Shown here piece after piece: positions 31,612 to 39,898 of a stretch of DNA of 59,863 nucleotides; position 1 is the stretch's first letter, and each line of letters starts with the position of its first letter. Origin of the DNA: Bacteroidales bacterium (lineage in GTDB: Bacteria > Bacteroidota > Bacteroidia > Bacteroidales > Marinilabiliaceae); assembly GCA_017417385.1 (NCBI GenBank), contig JAFPZF010000073.1, positions 1 to 59,863 on the forward strand, written 5' to 3'. The notes below the pieces were generated by a model, which saw only the letters and a list, made by a program, of their open reading frames with translations, did not search any database and was not told where the DNA came from. The position numbers and the translations under genes were made by a program.

Positions 31612-31675
31612 TGTAAAATAAAAGCAGATGCTCACACACTTAAACTCACGAATGGAAGTGCGCAAACATCTGCTT
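31612..31675 (-). terminator. Attenuator-like hairpin between rpsB and tsf
   Basis: On the minus strand AAGCAGATG pairs with CATCTGCTT across a 36-nt loop that holds a smaller hairpin (CACTT/AAGTG), then TTTATTTT. It could lower tsf expression relative to rpsB, or mark a processing site. Confidence 0.55.
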
Positions 31676-31710
31676 AATTTCAGATGAAGTCACCAAGGGG
31701 TGTCTTCACA

Positions 31711-32499
31711 TTATTCTGCGCTTTCAGCTTCAGCCTTCTTGCCGCGAGCGCTTGTCTTAGCGCCAGCCTTGCGCTGCTCCTTAGCCTCAGTCTCCTCCTC
31801 AGGCTTTTCAGCCTTTCTTTCCTCGAGACCCTCGCGGATAGCCTGTGTCATCGTGTCGACGATGAGCTCGATAGACTTCGAAGCGTCGTCGTTAGCTGGG
31901 ATGACGTAGTCAACGTCAGCAGGGTTAGAGTTCGTGTCGACCATAGCGAAGACAGGGATGTTGAGCCTGTTAGCCTCGTTGATGGCGATATGCTCCTTAG
32001 TAACGTCGATGACGAAGAGAGCAGCCGGCTGACGGTTGAGGTCAGCGACAGAACCGAGGTTCTTGTTGAGCTTCTCCCTCTGGCGGTTGATCTGGAGTCG
32101 CTCCCTCTTAGAGAGGCTGTTGAAGACAGGGTCCTTAACGAGCTTGTCGAGGGACGTCATCTTCTTGACAGTCTTGCGGATGGTAGCGAAGTTGGTCAAC
32201 ATGCCACCCGGCCAGCGCTCGACGACGAAAGGCATGCCAACAGCGGCAACCTTGTCGGCGACGATGTCGCGTGCCTGCCTCTTAGTAGCGACGAAGAGGA
32301 TCTTACGGCCGGACTTAGCGATATTCTTGAGAGCCTCAGCGGCCTCGTCGATCTTAGCTACAGTCTTGTGGAGGTCGAGGATGTGGATACCGTTCTTCTC
32401 CATGAAGATGTACGGCTTCATAGCCGGGTTCCACTTCCTGGTGAGGTGGCCGAAGTGGACACCTGCCTCGAGGAGCTGGTCAAAATTTGTTCTTGACAT
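31711..32499 (-). CDS. rpsB: 30S ribosomal protein S2
   Basis: A 262-residue protein starting MSRTNFDQLLEAGVHFGHLT and RKWNPAMKPYIF, with RWPGGMLTNFATIRK and VDTNSNPADVDYVIPANDDA. The C-terminal extension (ERKAEKPEEETEAKEQRKAG) is acidic/basic low complexity, common in this phylum. S2 binds late to the 30S head and helps place S1. The upstream in-frame extension to 32565 lies in the structured leader and is rejected. Confidence 0.97.
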   Translation of the reverse strand: MSRTNFDQLLEAGVHFGHLTRKWNPAMKPYIFMEKNGIHILDLHKTVAKIDEAAEALKNIAKSGRKILFVATKRQARDIVADKVAAVGMPFVVERWPGGMLTNFATIRKTVKKMTSLDKLVKDPVFNSLSKRERLQINRQREKLNKNLGSVADLNRQPAALFVIDVTKEHIAINEANRLNIPVFAMVDTNSNPADVDYVIPANDDASKSIELIVDTMTQAIREGLEERKAEKPEEETEAKEQRKAGAKTSARGKKAEAESAE

Positions 32500-32526
32500 T
32501 GTGTTCTGTTTACTTTCTTTTGAATC

Positions 32527-32575
32527 AACAGCAAGGTAGGTTAAGCGGCCAGAGCCGGGTAGCATCCTTGCTGTT
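32527..32575 (-). promoter_or_regulatory. Structured leader hairpin between rpsI and rpsB
   Basis: AACAGCAAGG pairs with CCTTGCTGTT (10 bp, no mismatch) around a 29-nt GC-rich loop, ending about 27 nt before the rpsB ATG. There is no T-tract; it is a candidate S2 autoregulatory element or processing hairpin. Confidence 0.45.
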
Positions 32576-32601
32576 TAGATACTAAACAATAAATAATAAT
32601 A

Positions 32602-32994
32602 TTAACGCTTGCTGAACTGGAATCTCTTCCTTGCCTTCGGCTGTCCTGGCTTCTTACGCTCGACGACACGGGAGTCGCGAGTCATGAAGCCCTCAGCCCT
32701 AAGAGCTGGCTTATCTTCAGCGTTGATCTTGACGAGAGCCCTAGCGATAGCGAGGCGGAGAGCCTCAGCCTGGCCCTTGATGCCGCCACCGTTGAGGTTG
32801 GCCTTGATGTCGTAGCTTTCAGCGACGCCGAGAGTGTTCAGCGGCTGCTTGACGATGTACTGAAGGTTAGCGTCCGGGAAGTAGTTGTTGAGTTCCCTCT
32901 TGTTGATAGTGATCACGCCCGTACCTGCTGTCAGGTAGACGCGTGCAACAGCTGCCTTACGGCGGCCCAATGCGTTAGTTACATCTGCGCTCAT
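32602..32994 (-). CDS. rpsI: 30S ribosomal protein S9
   Basis: A 130-residue protein: NALGRRKAAVARVYLTAGTG near the start, ELNNYFPDANLQYIVKQPL in the middle and the invariant C-terminal tail KARKRFQFSKR that reaches the P-site tRNA. Length and both ends match S9. It follows rplM after 19 nt, the standard L13-S9 pair. Confidence 0.97.
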   Translation of the reverse strand: MSADVTNALGRRKAAVARVYLTAGTGVITINKRELNNYFPDANLQYIVKQPLNTLGVAESYDIKANLNGGGIKGQAEALRLAIARALVKINAEDKPALRAEGFMTRDSRVVERKKPGQPKARKRFQFSKR

Positions 32995-33013
32995 GTCTGC
33001 TTAGAAATACGGG

Positions 33014-33469
33014 TTAATAAATCTTGGTGATGTCGATAGCCTTAGGCTGCTGAGCCTCCTGCTTGTGCTCAGGGCCAGCGTAGACCTTAACGTTGGCGAA
33101 GATCTTCTCACCGAGGCGAGTCTTCGGGAGCATGCCCTTGATAGCGTGCTCGACGAGCTTGACAGGGTTCTTAGCGAGGAGTTCGCCAGCCTTCTTGTCG
33201 TGGCGGCCGCCTGGGTAGCCGCTGTAGAAGAAGAGCTCACGGCCCTGCTCCTTGTTGCCGGTGAGGACAACCTTGGAAGCGTTGATGATTACGACGTTGT
33301 CACCGCAATCGACATGAGGTGTGAAGTTGGTCTTGTGCTTACCGCGGAGGAGCTTAGCCACTACGGAAGCGAGTCGACCGAGCACGACGTCTGAAGCGTC
33401 GACGAGCAGCCACTGCTTGTCGACGGTCTGCGCGTTAGCGCTCTCAGTCCTGTAACTTAAAGTGTTCAC
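33014..33469 (-). CDS. rplM: 50S ribosomal protein L13 (GTG start)
   Basis: A 151-residue protein. The coding frame is open further upstream, but L13 of Bacteroidota begins M(D/N)TLSYKT; here that position is a GTG at 33469 (V/M-NTLSYRTESANAQ). Diagnostic blocks are QWLLVDASDVVLGRLASVVA, LLRGKHKTNFTPHVDCGDNV, YSGYPGG and MLPKTRLG. It is the first gene of the rplM-rpsI-rpsB-tsf operon. The promoter lies about 135 nt upstream and the long leader may carry regulation. Confidence 0.94.
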   Translation of the reverse strand: MNTLSYRTESANAQTVDKQWLLVDASDVVLGRLASVVAKLLRGKHKTNFTPHVDCGDNVVIINASKVVLTGNKEQGRELFFYSGYPGGRHDKKAGELLAKNPVKLVEHAIKGMLPKTRLGEKIFANVKVYAGPEHKQEAQQPKAIDITKIY

Positions 33470-33604
33470 AGTCTTTTTTGTTGTTTTGTTAGACTTGTCG
33501 AGGCCACTCACGTGTCCTCTTGATTTAATAGCGCGTATCCGAGAGGGCCGTGCCAGATGCAACTCGTCTACTGGCTAAATGCCGACCCGAACACACAAAT
33601 CGGC

Positions 33605-33641
33605 TGCAAATGTAGGGATTATTTATGTAACACACAATAAA
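33605..33641 (-). promoter_or_regulatory. Promoter of the rplM-rpsI-rpsB-tsf operon
   Basis: On the minus strand ATTGTGTGTTACATAAAT leads to TACATTTG, with TTG 20 nt before it. It matches the rplU promoter at 32 of 37 positions, including 19 consecutive bases in the -33/spacer region. Confidence 0.85.
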
Positions 33642-33720
33642 TAAGGAGAAAAAGATTGGGAATTAGGAATTAGGGGTCGGAAGGGTCGGGGACTGTGCGT
33701 CGGGCGGAGGGGGTGGCGGA

Positions 33721-33770
33721 AGTTAACATAAGAGGGGAAAAGGCTAATACAAGGCTAACCGAATTAGGAA
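33721..33770 (+). repeat. Interspersed repeat family C, copy 3
   Basis: AGTTAACATAAGAGGGGAAA followed by AGGCTAATACAAGGCTAACC, nearly identical to 44709-44760. Confidence 0.7.
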
Positions 33771-33775
33771 TTAGG

Positions 33776-34010
33776 GGTCGGAGTCGTCGGAATCGTCAGA
33801 GTCGTCGGAATTGTCGGAATTGTCGGAGGGGTCGGAGGGGTCGGAGGGGTCGGAATCGTCAGAGTCGTCGGAATCGTCGGAGGGGTCAGAGTCGTCGGAG
33901 TTGTCAGAGTCGTCGGAGGGGTCAGAGGGGGCGGAAACGTCTGAGTCGTCTGAGTCGTCGGAATCGTCGGAGTCGTCGGAGGGAGCGGAGTTGTCGGAAA
34001 TGGCGGAGGA
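33776..34010 (+). repeat. Nonamer tandem array GTCGGA+NNN, about 26 units (family D)
   Basis: The unit is GTCGGA (or GTCAGA/GTCTGA) plus a variable triplet chosen almost only from GTC, ATC, ATT, GTT and GGG. It keeps 9-bp phase for about 234 bp. Shorter arrays are at 41816, 42206, 44772, 44925 and 45142. The arrays are intergenic; translation gives SES/SEG repeats with no start signal. Confidence 0.75.
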
Positions 34011-34242
34011 GGTGGGTGAACGTAGTTCAGCGGAGGCTAATCTATGGGGGGCTTCTGGTTAACATAAGAAGGGTCGGGGCGAGTGCAGGTGTGGGCCGGA
34101 GGTGAAAATGAAGAGAGGAGAGTAAGGAGGGGACGCGACATTCGTAACAGGTAAAGGCGTTGAAATAAGAGCGTTGTGGCGGAGGGACGGAGGTCGGCGG
34201 GAGGTTGCGGTTGTTAATTTTTGAATTTTCGATTAAATAATT

Positions 34243-34272
34243 TTTGTTTCTAAATGCAAAGTGCTAATTTTA
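34243..34272 (+). promoter_or_regulatory. Probable susC-susD promoter
   Basis: TTTG (34243-34246), an 18-nt spacer and TAATTTTA (34265-34272), leaving a leader of about 95 nt. Confidence 0.5.
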
Positions 34273-34371
34273 CGGAGACGAAGCGCGAGGTTTTAGTGAG
34301 TCAGACCGACGACGAGAGACTGAGCGCGGCGGCGAAAGAAAAACACAACACTCAATTAAAACTATTCTTGG

Positions 34372-37300
34372 ATGTTTCTCAAAAGATGTTTAAGAGGGAG
34401 CAAGACCCTCTTAGTCTCGCAGCTTTGCTTGCTCATGGCGACAGGCGCCATGGCGCAGGACAGTAAGCAGGTCAGGGGACGGGTGCTTGACAGCACTGGG
34501 CAGCCGATAGTCGGAGCAGCGGTCGTAGTGGACGGGACAACTACGGGTACTGTGACGGACATAGACGGTAATTATACATTGACGGTTCCGGACGGTTCGA
34601 CGTTGACAGTATCCTTCATAGGGTATGACAAGGCGAGCCAGCCAGTTTCTGGAGAGGTGATGAACTTCACGTTGAGCGAGGAGTTCAACGAGCTGGACGA
34701 GCTGGTGGTCGTCGGTTACGGTGTTCAGAAGAAGAGCGACGTGACAGGTGCATTAGTTCGTGTCGATGCGGAGACGTTGAACCAGAGGCCAGTCTCGAAC
34801 GCATTCGAGGCATTGCAGGGTAAGGCAGCAGGTGTCGATATTACGAGCAGCGAGCGTCCAGGTTCTGTCGGAAAGATCAGGATTCGTGGTAACAGGTCGC
34901 TCAATGCGAGCAACGAGCCTTTGTATGTCGTCGATGGAGTGCCCTTGAGTGCAGGTGGTATCGAGAGCATCAACCCGAGGGATATCGAGAGTGTCGACAT
35001 CTTGAAGGATGCTTCTTCGACGGCTATCTATGGTTCGAGAGGTGCGAACGGTGTCGTCCTCATCACGACGAAGCATGGACATGAGGGCCAGATGAAGGTC
35101 AACTACTCGGGATCGTGGACGATAGAGAGCATCAAGGACTTGGCTCCAGCGATGTCGGCGAGCGACTATATAACATGGCGCAGGTGGGCATACCACAACT
35201 TGAGTCCGGACTTGTATAATCCGGGGGATCAGCCAGACTACGAGCAGGACCAGAAGATATGGAGCAGTGATCCGAACGCGTTGGCAAACGTCAACAAGGG
35301 CTGGGTCAACGGCAAGTGGGACGGCAGCAGGGTCACGAACACCGACTGGACCGACTTTGTCACGCAGAAGGGCTTGACGCAGGAGCACACACTCAGTGCG
35401 AGCGGAGGTACGGAGAAGCTCCAGGCGTTCGCATCTTTCGGCTACTTGAAGAACAAGGGAACCCAGAAGGGACAGGAATATGAGAGGTTCAACGGTGCAC
35501 TCTCGCTCGACCTCCAGGCAAAGGACTGGTTCAGGATGGGTGGTACGGCAAACTTCTCGAAGGCTACGCAGAAGTATGGCTGGGCACAGGGCACGTTCAG
35601 TTTCTCGGGAAGTGGTCCTGTCGACATCTACAGTGCAGCTAAGGACATACCTAACTACACAGTAGCATACGACGAGAAGGGCGAGATCATCAACACGCCA
35701 GGTGGATCTGAGGTCAACAGGTACACCATCATCGACGAGTGGAACAAGTCAATCGATGACCGTTCGACATTCCGTACGCTTGCAAGCATCTACGCATTGG
35801 TAGATTTCGGAGGCTTCACGGAGGCGTTGAAGGGCTTGAACTACAAGATCTCCTTCGGTCCGGACTTCAGGAGCTATCGTCAGGGCAAGTTCACGGACTC
35901 GTCTTCAGCAGGACTTGGTGGCGGTGCTAACAGGGCTTCGCGTACGGACGAGCGTTACTTCTCGTGGACACTCGACAACATGATCACGTACAACAACAAG
36001 TTTGCAGAGGTTCACAACATCGGATTGACGTTGCTGCAGAGTGCTAGCAAGTATCAGAAGGAGAACGCAAGCCAGAGCGCACAGAACATCCCGATGCCGT
36101 CGTTCAAGTGGAACAACATGGGCAGCATCGACATCTCTGACAACACGAAGTATAAGCCAGGACTTGGCACTGGTATTTCGGAGAACTCGTTGACCTCTTA
36201 CATGGTAAGGTTGAACTACTCGTTCAAGGATCGTTACTTGTTGACGATGTCTGGACGATGGGATGGAGCGTCAGTCTTGGCAGAGGGCAACAAGTGGGAC
36301 TTCTTCCCATCTGCAGCTATTGGCTGGCGTATCGATCAGGAGGACTTCATGTATGATATCGAGGCACTCGATCAGTTGAAGCTCCGTGTAGGTTTCGGTG
36401 CAACTGGTAACTCGTCAGTCAGTGCATACGGCACGCTGGGTACAGTCAACTCTTACTGGATGCCATTTAGCGAGGGCAACGAGCAGATCCTCGTAACGAA
36501 CGAGCCGTATTACACGAACAGCTCTAACAGGATGCCTAACAAGGATCTCGGCTGGGAGAGGACGACGCAGTTCAACATTGGTGTAGATTTCAACCTGTAC
36601 AAGGGCAAGATCGGTGGTACGATTGACTTCTATCATTCGAAGACGACAGACCTGTTGATGTCTATGAACATCCCGACATTGTCTGGTTACCCAAGCACAA
36701 TGGCTAACATCGGTGAGACGAAGAACAACGGTATCGATATCACGATCAACGCTACACCGGTAGAGATAGGTGACTTTGCATGGAACACGAGCCTTAATGC
36801 AGCATGGCAGAAGGACGAGATCGTAGAGCTTGCTAACGGCAAGGAGGATGACATCTCGAACGGCTGGTTCATCGGCGAGGCACTTTCAGTATACTATGGT
36901 ATCGACAATGATGGCTTGTGGCAGGAGAGCGATGCAGCCGAGATGGCAAAGTTCAACGAGAAGGGTGCTAAGTTCACCGCAGGAACGGTACGTCCGGTCG
37001 ATCAGAATGGCGACTACGTCATCGACGACAAGGATCGTGTAATCCTTGGCAACCAGAATCCACGTTGGACTCTTGGCTGGACGAACACCTTCTCATGGAA
37101 GGGACTTGAGTTGACGGTCGACATGTGGGGCCGCTTCAAGTACATGATCAACACCGGCGGTGAGGGCCAGTATGGTATGTATCAGCAGAGGGACATCGAC
37201 TACTGGACACCGAGCAACACTGGTGCGGACTACCAGAAGCCAGTCTATAGCACGGCGGGTGGCGATGCATATAGCAGCTTGCTTGGATTCAAGGATGCGT

Positions 37301-37503
37301 CGTTCATCAAGTTGAGAAACTTGTCTCTCGGCTATCGTTTCGACAAGTCGATCACGGATGCGATGAAGATAGAGGGCTTGAAGGTCTACGTCCAGGGCAA
37401 GAACCTTGGCAGGATTTACTCATCGGTAGACTTCATGGATCTCGACATGGGAACCTCGTATTACAATCGTGGTGTGACGTTTGGCGTCCAGGTTGACTTC
37501 TAA
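34372..37503 (+). CDS. SusC/RagA-type TonB-linked outer-membrane transporter
   Basis: A 1043-residue protein. The signal peptide ends MATGAMAQ. A carboxypeptidase-regulatory-like domain (30-110, VRGRVLDSTGQPIVGAAVVV) precedes the TonB-box region NELDELVVVGYGVQKKSDVT. The plug domain (ISVDILKDASSTAIYGSRGA-type block, seen as ESVDILKDASSTAIYGSRGA) and a 22-strand barrel follow. It imports oligosaccharides or peptides with the SusD lipoprotein encoded 30 nt downstream and is energised by TonB, for which two candidates lie at 26.7-28.3 kb. No sigma/anti-sigma or hybrid two-component regulator is adjacent, so how it is induced is unknown. Its ATC/TTG/GGT-rich codon use is unlike the neighbouring accessory genes. 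Confidence 0.95.
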   Translation: MFLKRCLRGSKTLLVSQLCLLMATGAMAQDSKQVRGRVLDSTGQPIVGAAVVVDGTTTGTVTDIDGNYTLTVPDGSTLTVSFIGYDKASQPVSGEVMNFTLSEEFNELDELVVVGYGVQKKSDVTGALVRVDAETLNQRPVSNAFEALQGKAAGVDITSSERPGSVGKIRIRGNRSLNASNEPLYVVDGVPLSAGGIESINPRDIESVDILKDASSTAIYGSRGANGVVLITTKHGHEGQMKVNYSGSWTIESIKDLAPAMSASDYITWRRWAYHNLSPDLYNPGDQPDYEQDQKIWSSDPNALANVNKGWVNGKWDGSRVTNTDWTDFVTQKGLTQEHTLSASGGTEKLQAFASFGYLKNKGTQKGQEYERFNGALSLDLQAKDWFRMGGTANFSKATQKYGWAQGTFSFSGSGPVDIYSAAKDIPNYTVAYDEKGEIINTPGGSEVNRYTIIDEWNKSIDDRSTFRTLASIYALVDFGGFTEALKGLNYKISFGPDFRSYRQGKFTDSSSAGLGGGANRASRTDERYFSWTLDNMITYNNKFAEVHNIGLTLLQSASKYQKENASQSAQNIPMPSFKWNNMGSIDISDNTKYKPGLGTGISENSLTSYMVRLNYSFKDRYLLTMSGRWDGASVLAEGNKWDFFPSAAIGWRIDQEDFMYDIEALDQLKLRVGFGATGNSSVSAYGTLGTVNSYWMPFSEGNEQILVTNEPYYTNSSNRMPNKDLGWERTTQFNIGVDFNLYKGKIGGTIDFYHSKTTDLLMSMNIPTLSGYPSTMANIGETKNNGIDITINATPVEIGDFAWNTSLNAAWQKDEIVELANGKEDDISNGWFIGEALSVYYGIDNDGLWQESDAAEMAKFNEKGAKFTAGTVRPVDQNGDYVIDDKDRVILGNQNPRWTLGWTNTFSWKGLELTVDMWGRFKYMINTGGEGQYGMYQQRDIDYWTPSNTGADYQKPVYSTAGGDAYSSLLGFKDASFIKLRNLSLGYRFDKSITDAMKIEGLKVYVQGKNLGRIYSSVDFMDLDMGTSYYNRGVTFGVQVDF

Positions 37504-37533
37504 ACCAACATAAATAGTTAAGAAATAAGAATC

Positions 37534-39657
37534 ATGAAACTGAATATATTGAAAGGGGCTGGATGGTCGGCGGTGGCGCTGCTGATGGCGATGACATCCT
37601 GTAAGGACAGCTTCCTTGAGGAGGACGGTAGCCACATGTACTCCGACGACCTGATGAAGACGGAGCAGGGAGCACTATCGGCGGCTGCAGGTCTGTACGC
37701 TAACATACGTTGGCACTTTGGATACGAGTGGGCATACGGCATCACGCTGTATGGCACGGACGAGTTTACGAACGGTGCGGACTTGACGGCAGAGCCATGG
37801 AACACGTATGACAACCGTCTGAACCCGATGGACTGTACGCCGGCGACGGGTGCAGCTAACAAGAACTGCCCGGCAGTATCTGCGCTCTGGACACAGATGT
37901 ACTATGGTATCTCTTCGGCCAACAACCTTCTTGCGCGTGCGACGTACGTCGGTGATGAGGCTACGAGGAACAAGGTCCTTGGTGAGGCTTACTTCTTGAG
38001 GGGTTACAACTACTACAGGCTGTTTGCACAGTACGGTGGTGTTGTCCTTCAGACAGAGCCTACGGAGGGTGTCGTCAGGAACTTCGAAAGGGCGAGTGCA
38101 GAGGCTACGTTGAATCAGGTCATCAGTGACCTCGAGCAGGCGTACAATTTGCTGCCAACGACGAAGTGGAGAGGCAATGGCACGTGGACGAAGTACACGG
38201 CAGCACACTTCCTGGCGAAGGCGTTGTTGTTCCGTCAGAGCGAGCGTTGCGCTGAGTTCAGCAGCAAATACAATAAGGAGACAGACCTGAGAAGAGTAGT
38301 ATCACTCTGCGAGGAGGTCGAGGCAGCATGCCCGTTGGCAGCTAACTATGAGGATCTGTATGGCAATTGGACAGGCGTAGATTGCGCTAACGAGGGCTTG
38401 AGCGAGATACTCATGGCATGCGAGCACAATGGCGACAGCAACACGAAGGGGCGTTATGGCAACAGGACGTACAACTACTTTGCACCGCAGTTCTCGAACT
38501 TCTCGGCAGGATGGGTACAGAGAGGACAGTACATCGGCGAGATGGACTTCCAGAGGTGCCGTCCGACGGAGTACGCATACGAGGTCTTCGACAACGTCAA
38601 CGACGCACGTATGTGGAAGACATTCCATACCGTCTTTGGCATCAACAATGCTGCAGTTGCAGACGCAAAGGTGATCGAGGACAATGGTATCACGGCAGAT
38701 CAGGTACCTGATCTCGGAGATGAGGGCATCGTGTTCATCTTGAACAAGAAGGACGATCCGCGTTTCCAGGATGAGAGCACGTTTGGTACATTCGGTCGAG
38801 GTGGCGTAAAGCACTCTTTCGTGAACCCGTTGACGGGCAAGTGGGTACCGAACGTATTTCCGGTATATCTTGGTGGCAAGTATGTCATGAACACATACGG
38901 TGTATCTGGCAACCCGGCGCAGAGCAACGTCTTCTGCGGCATCAACAAGACGGCTGACGGCAGTCGTGATGCGGAGAAGGGTGATGCACACAGGGACGTC
39001 ATCATGGCGAGGACGGGTGAGACCGTACTTGTCAGGGCAGAGGCACTCGTAAGACTTGGTGACTTCGGTGGTGCAATCTCGGCAATCAACAAGCTGAGGG
39101 CAAGGGCACAGTGGAAGGCTGGCGAGGCACGTGACAGCTATGTTGATGGTACGATAGCATTCGACAAGGACAAGAACACGACGGCAGCAAGCACGACGCC
39201 TAAGAAGAACAAGGACAAGAAGGGTACCGTCTTGAATAACCAGCAGGCATACAACTACTCGAACTTGTGGAAGAACTCTTACTACTTGTCGACAGGCATA
39301 GAGCCGACGACGGAGGCAAGCAACCTTCAGATCACGAGCTTCGACAATCTGCCGGCAGAGGATGAGGCGATACTGAGTGAGCTCCACTGCTCGAATGCGC
39401 AGGAGCGTGCCATCAACTTCATCATGAACGAGAGGACGCGCGAGCTTCTCGGCGAGTGGAACCGTTGGGAGGAGTTGAGCCGTACGGGCTTGCTCATCAC
39501 GAGGGCAAAGCTGTTCAACCCGGAGGCACAGGCTATCACGGCTGGCAAGCATGAGCTGAGGCCGATCCCGATGGCATTCCTGGAGACGTTGCAGAATTCT
39601 GATGGTTCGAACTTGACGGACGCTCAGAAGGCAGCATGGCAGAATCCGGGCTACTAA
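37534..39657 (+). CDS. SusD/RagB-type nutrient-binding outer-membrane lipoprotein
   Basis: A 707-residue protein. The lipoprotein signal ends LLMAMTSC with Cys23. The SusD TPR-like core is clear: LGEAYFLRGYNYYRLFAQYG, a block ending TEPTEG, LNQVISDLEQAYNLLP, YTAAHFLAKALLF, and late RAQWKAGEARD and NFIMNERTRELLGEWNRWEE. It forms the lid over the SusC channel. It is longer than most SusD proteins (500-600), with an extra Asp/Lys-rich segment (AFDKDKNTTAASTTPKKNKD). It shares a transcript with susC and ends at a strong terminator. The pair is not adjacent to glycosidases, so it is an incomplete or peptide-type uptake locus. Confidence 0.95.
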   Translation: MKLNILKGAGWSAVALLMAMTSCKDSFLEEDGSHMYSDDLMKTEQGALSAAAGLYANIRWHFGYEWAYGITLYGTDEFTNGADLTAEPWNTYDNRLNPMDCTPATGAANKNCPAVSALWTQMYYGISSANNLLARATYVGDEATRNKVLGEAYFLRGYNYYRLFAQYGGVVLQTEPTEGVVRNFERASAEATLNQVISDLEQAYNLLPTTKWRGNGTWTKYTAAHFLAKALLFRQSERCAEFSSKYNKETDLRRVVSLCEEVEAACPLAANYEDLYGNWTGVDCANEGLSEILMACEHNGDSNTKGRYGNRTYNYFAPQFSNFSAGWVQRGQYIGEMDFQRCRPTEYAYEVFDNVNDARMWKTFHTVFGINNAAVADAKVIEDNGITADQVPDLGDEGIVFILNKKDDPRFQDESTFGTFGRGGVKHSFVNPLTGKWVPNVFPVYLGGKYVMNTYGVSGNPAQSNVFCGINKTADGSRDAEKGDAHRDVIMARTGETVLVRAEALVRLGDFGGAISAINKLRARAQWKAGEARDSYVDGTIAFDKDKNTTAASTTPKKNKDKKGTVLNNQQAYNYSNLWKNSYYLSTGIEPTTEASNLQITSFDNLPAEDEAILSELHCSNAQERAINFIMNERTRELLGEWNRWEELSRTGLLITRAKLFNPEAQAITAGKHELRPIPMAFLETLQNSDGSNLTDAQKAAWQNPGY

Positions 39658-39700
39658 AGAAAAGCATACGCGAGAAGCGTTAGCTTGATTGAGAGTGGAT

Positions 39701-39737
39701 AACACCCCCGACTGCGTGAGGTAGTCGGGGGTGTTTC
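39701..39737 (+). terminator. Terminator after susD
   Basis: AACACCCCCGACT (39701-39713) pairs with AGTCGGGGGTGTT (39723-39735), a 13-bp stem, followed by TCAT after GTGTTT. Confidence 0.8.
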
Positions 39738-39850
39738 ATAAGATAGGGGGAAGAGGGGAAGATGTAGAGAGGGGAGAAGAGGAGAAGAGGAGAAGGGGAG
39801 AAGGGGGAGAGAAAAAAAGAAGAGAGGATAACAAGAGAAAGAGGAATAGA
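39738..39850 (+). other. Polypurine tract upstream of sppA
   Basis: Almost pure A/G (GGAAGAGGGGAAG, GAGAAGAGGAGAAG) for about 100 nt before the promoter of sppA. Comparable tracts precede other accessory genes in the sense orientation. Confidence 0.5.
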
Positions 39851-39851
39851 C

Positions 39852-39859
39852 TATTTTTG
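39852..39859 (+). promoter_or_regulatory. -7 element of sppA
   Basis: TATTTTTG lies 39 nt before the ATG. A family A mini-repeat (ATTCTATAACTAGAA) lies in the leader. Confidence 0.55.
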
Positions 39860-39898
39860 TATAATAAACACAAAGAAAATTCTATAACTAGAAACTAA

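Larger units (their letters stand above)
33642..34242. other. Gene-free repeat-filled gap upstream of susC
   Basis: It holds AATTAGGAATTAGG stretches, a family C repeat, and a long 9-bp tandem array (listed separately). The remainder up to 34242 has no convincing gene; the SES-rich frames here are translated repeats. Confidence 0.6.

Noticed and set aside
33811-34062. Frames reading SES/SEG repeats (and the overlapping Arg-rich frame at 33695-34105)
   Set aside because: They are translations of the nonamer repeat array, lack a promoter or ribosome site, and equivalent arrays elsewhere have no preserved frame.
34254-34466. 70-codon frame overlapping the susC start
   Set aside because: It overlaps the susC signal peptide in another frame and covers the promoter region; no family match.
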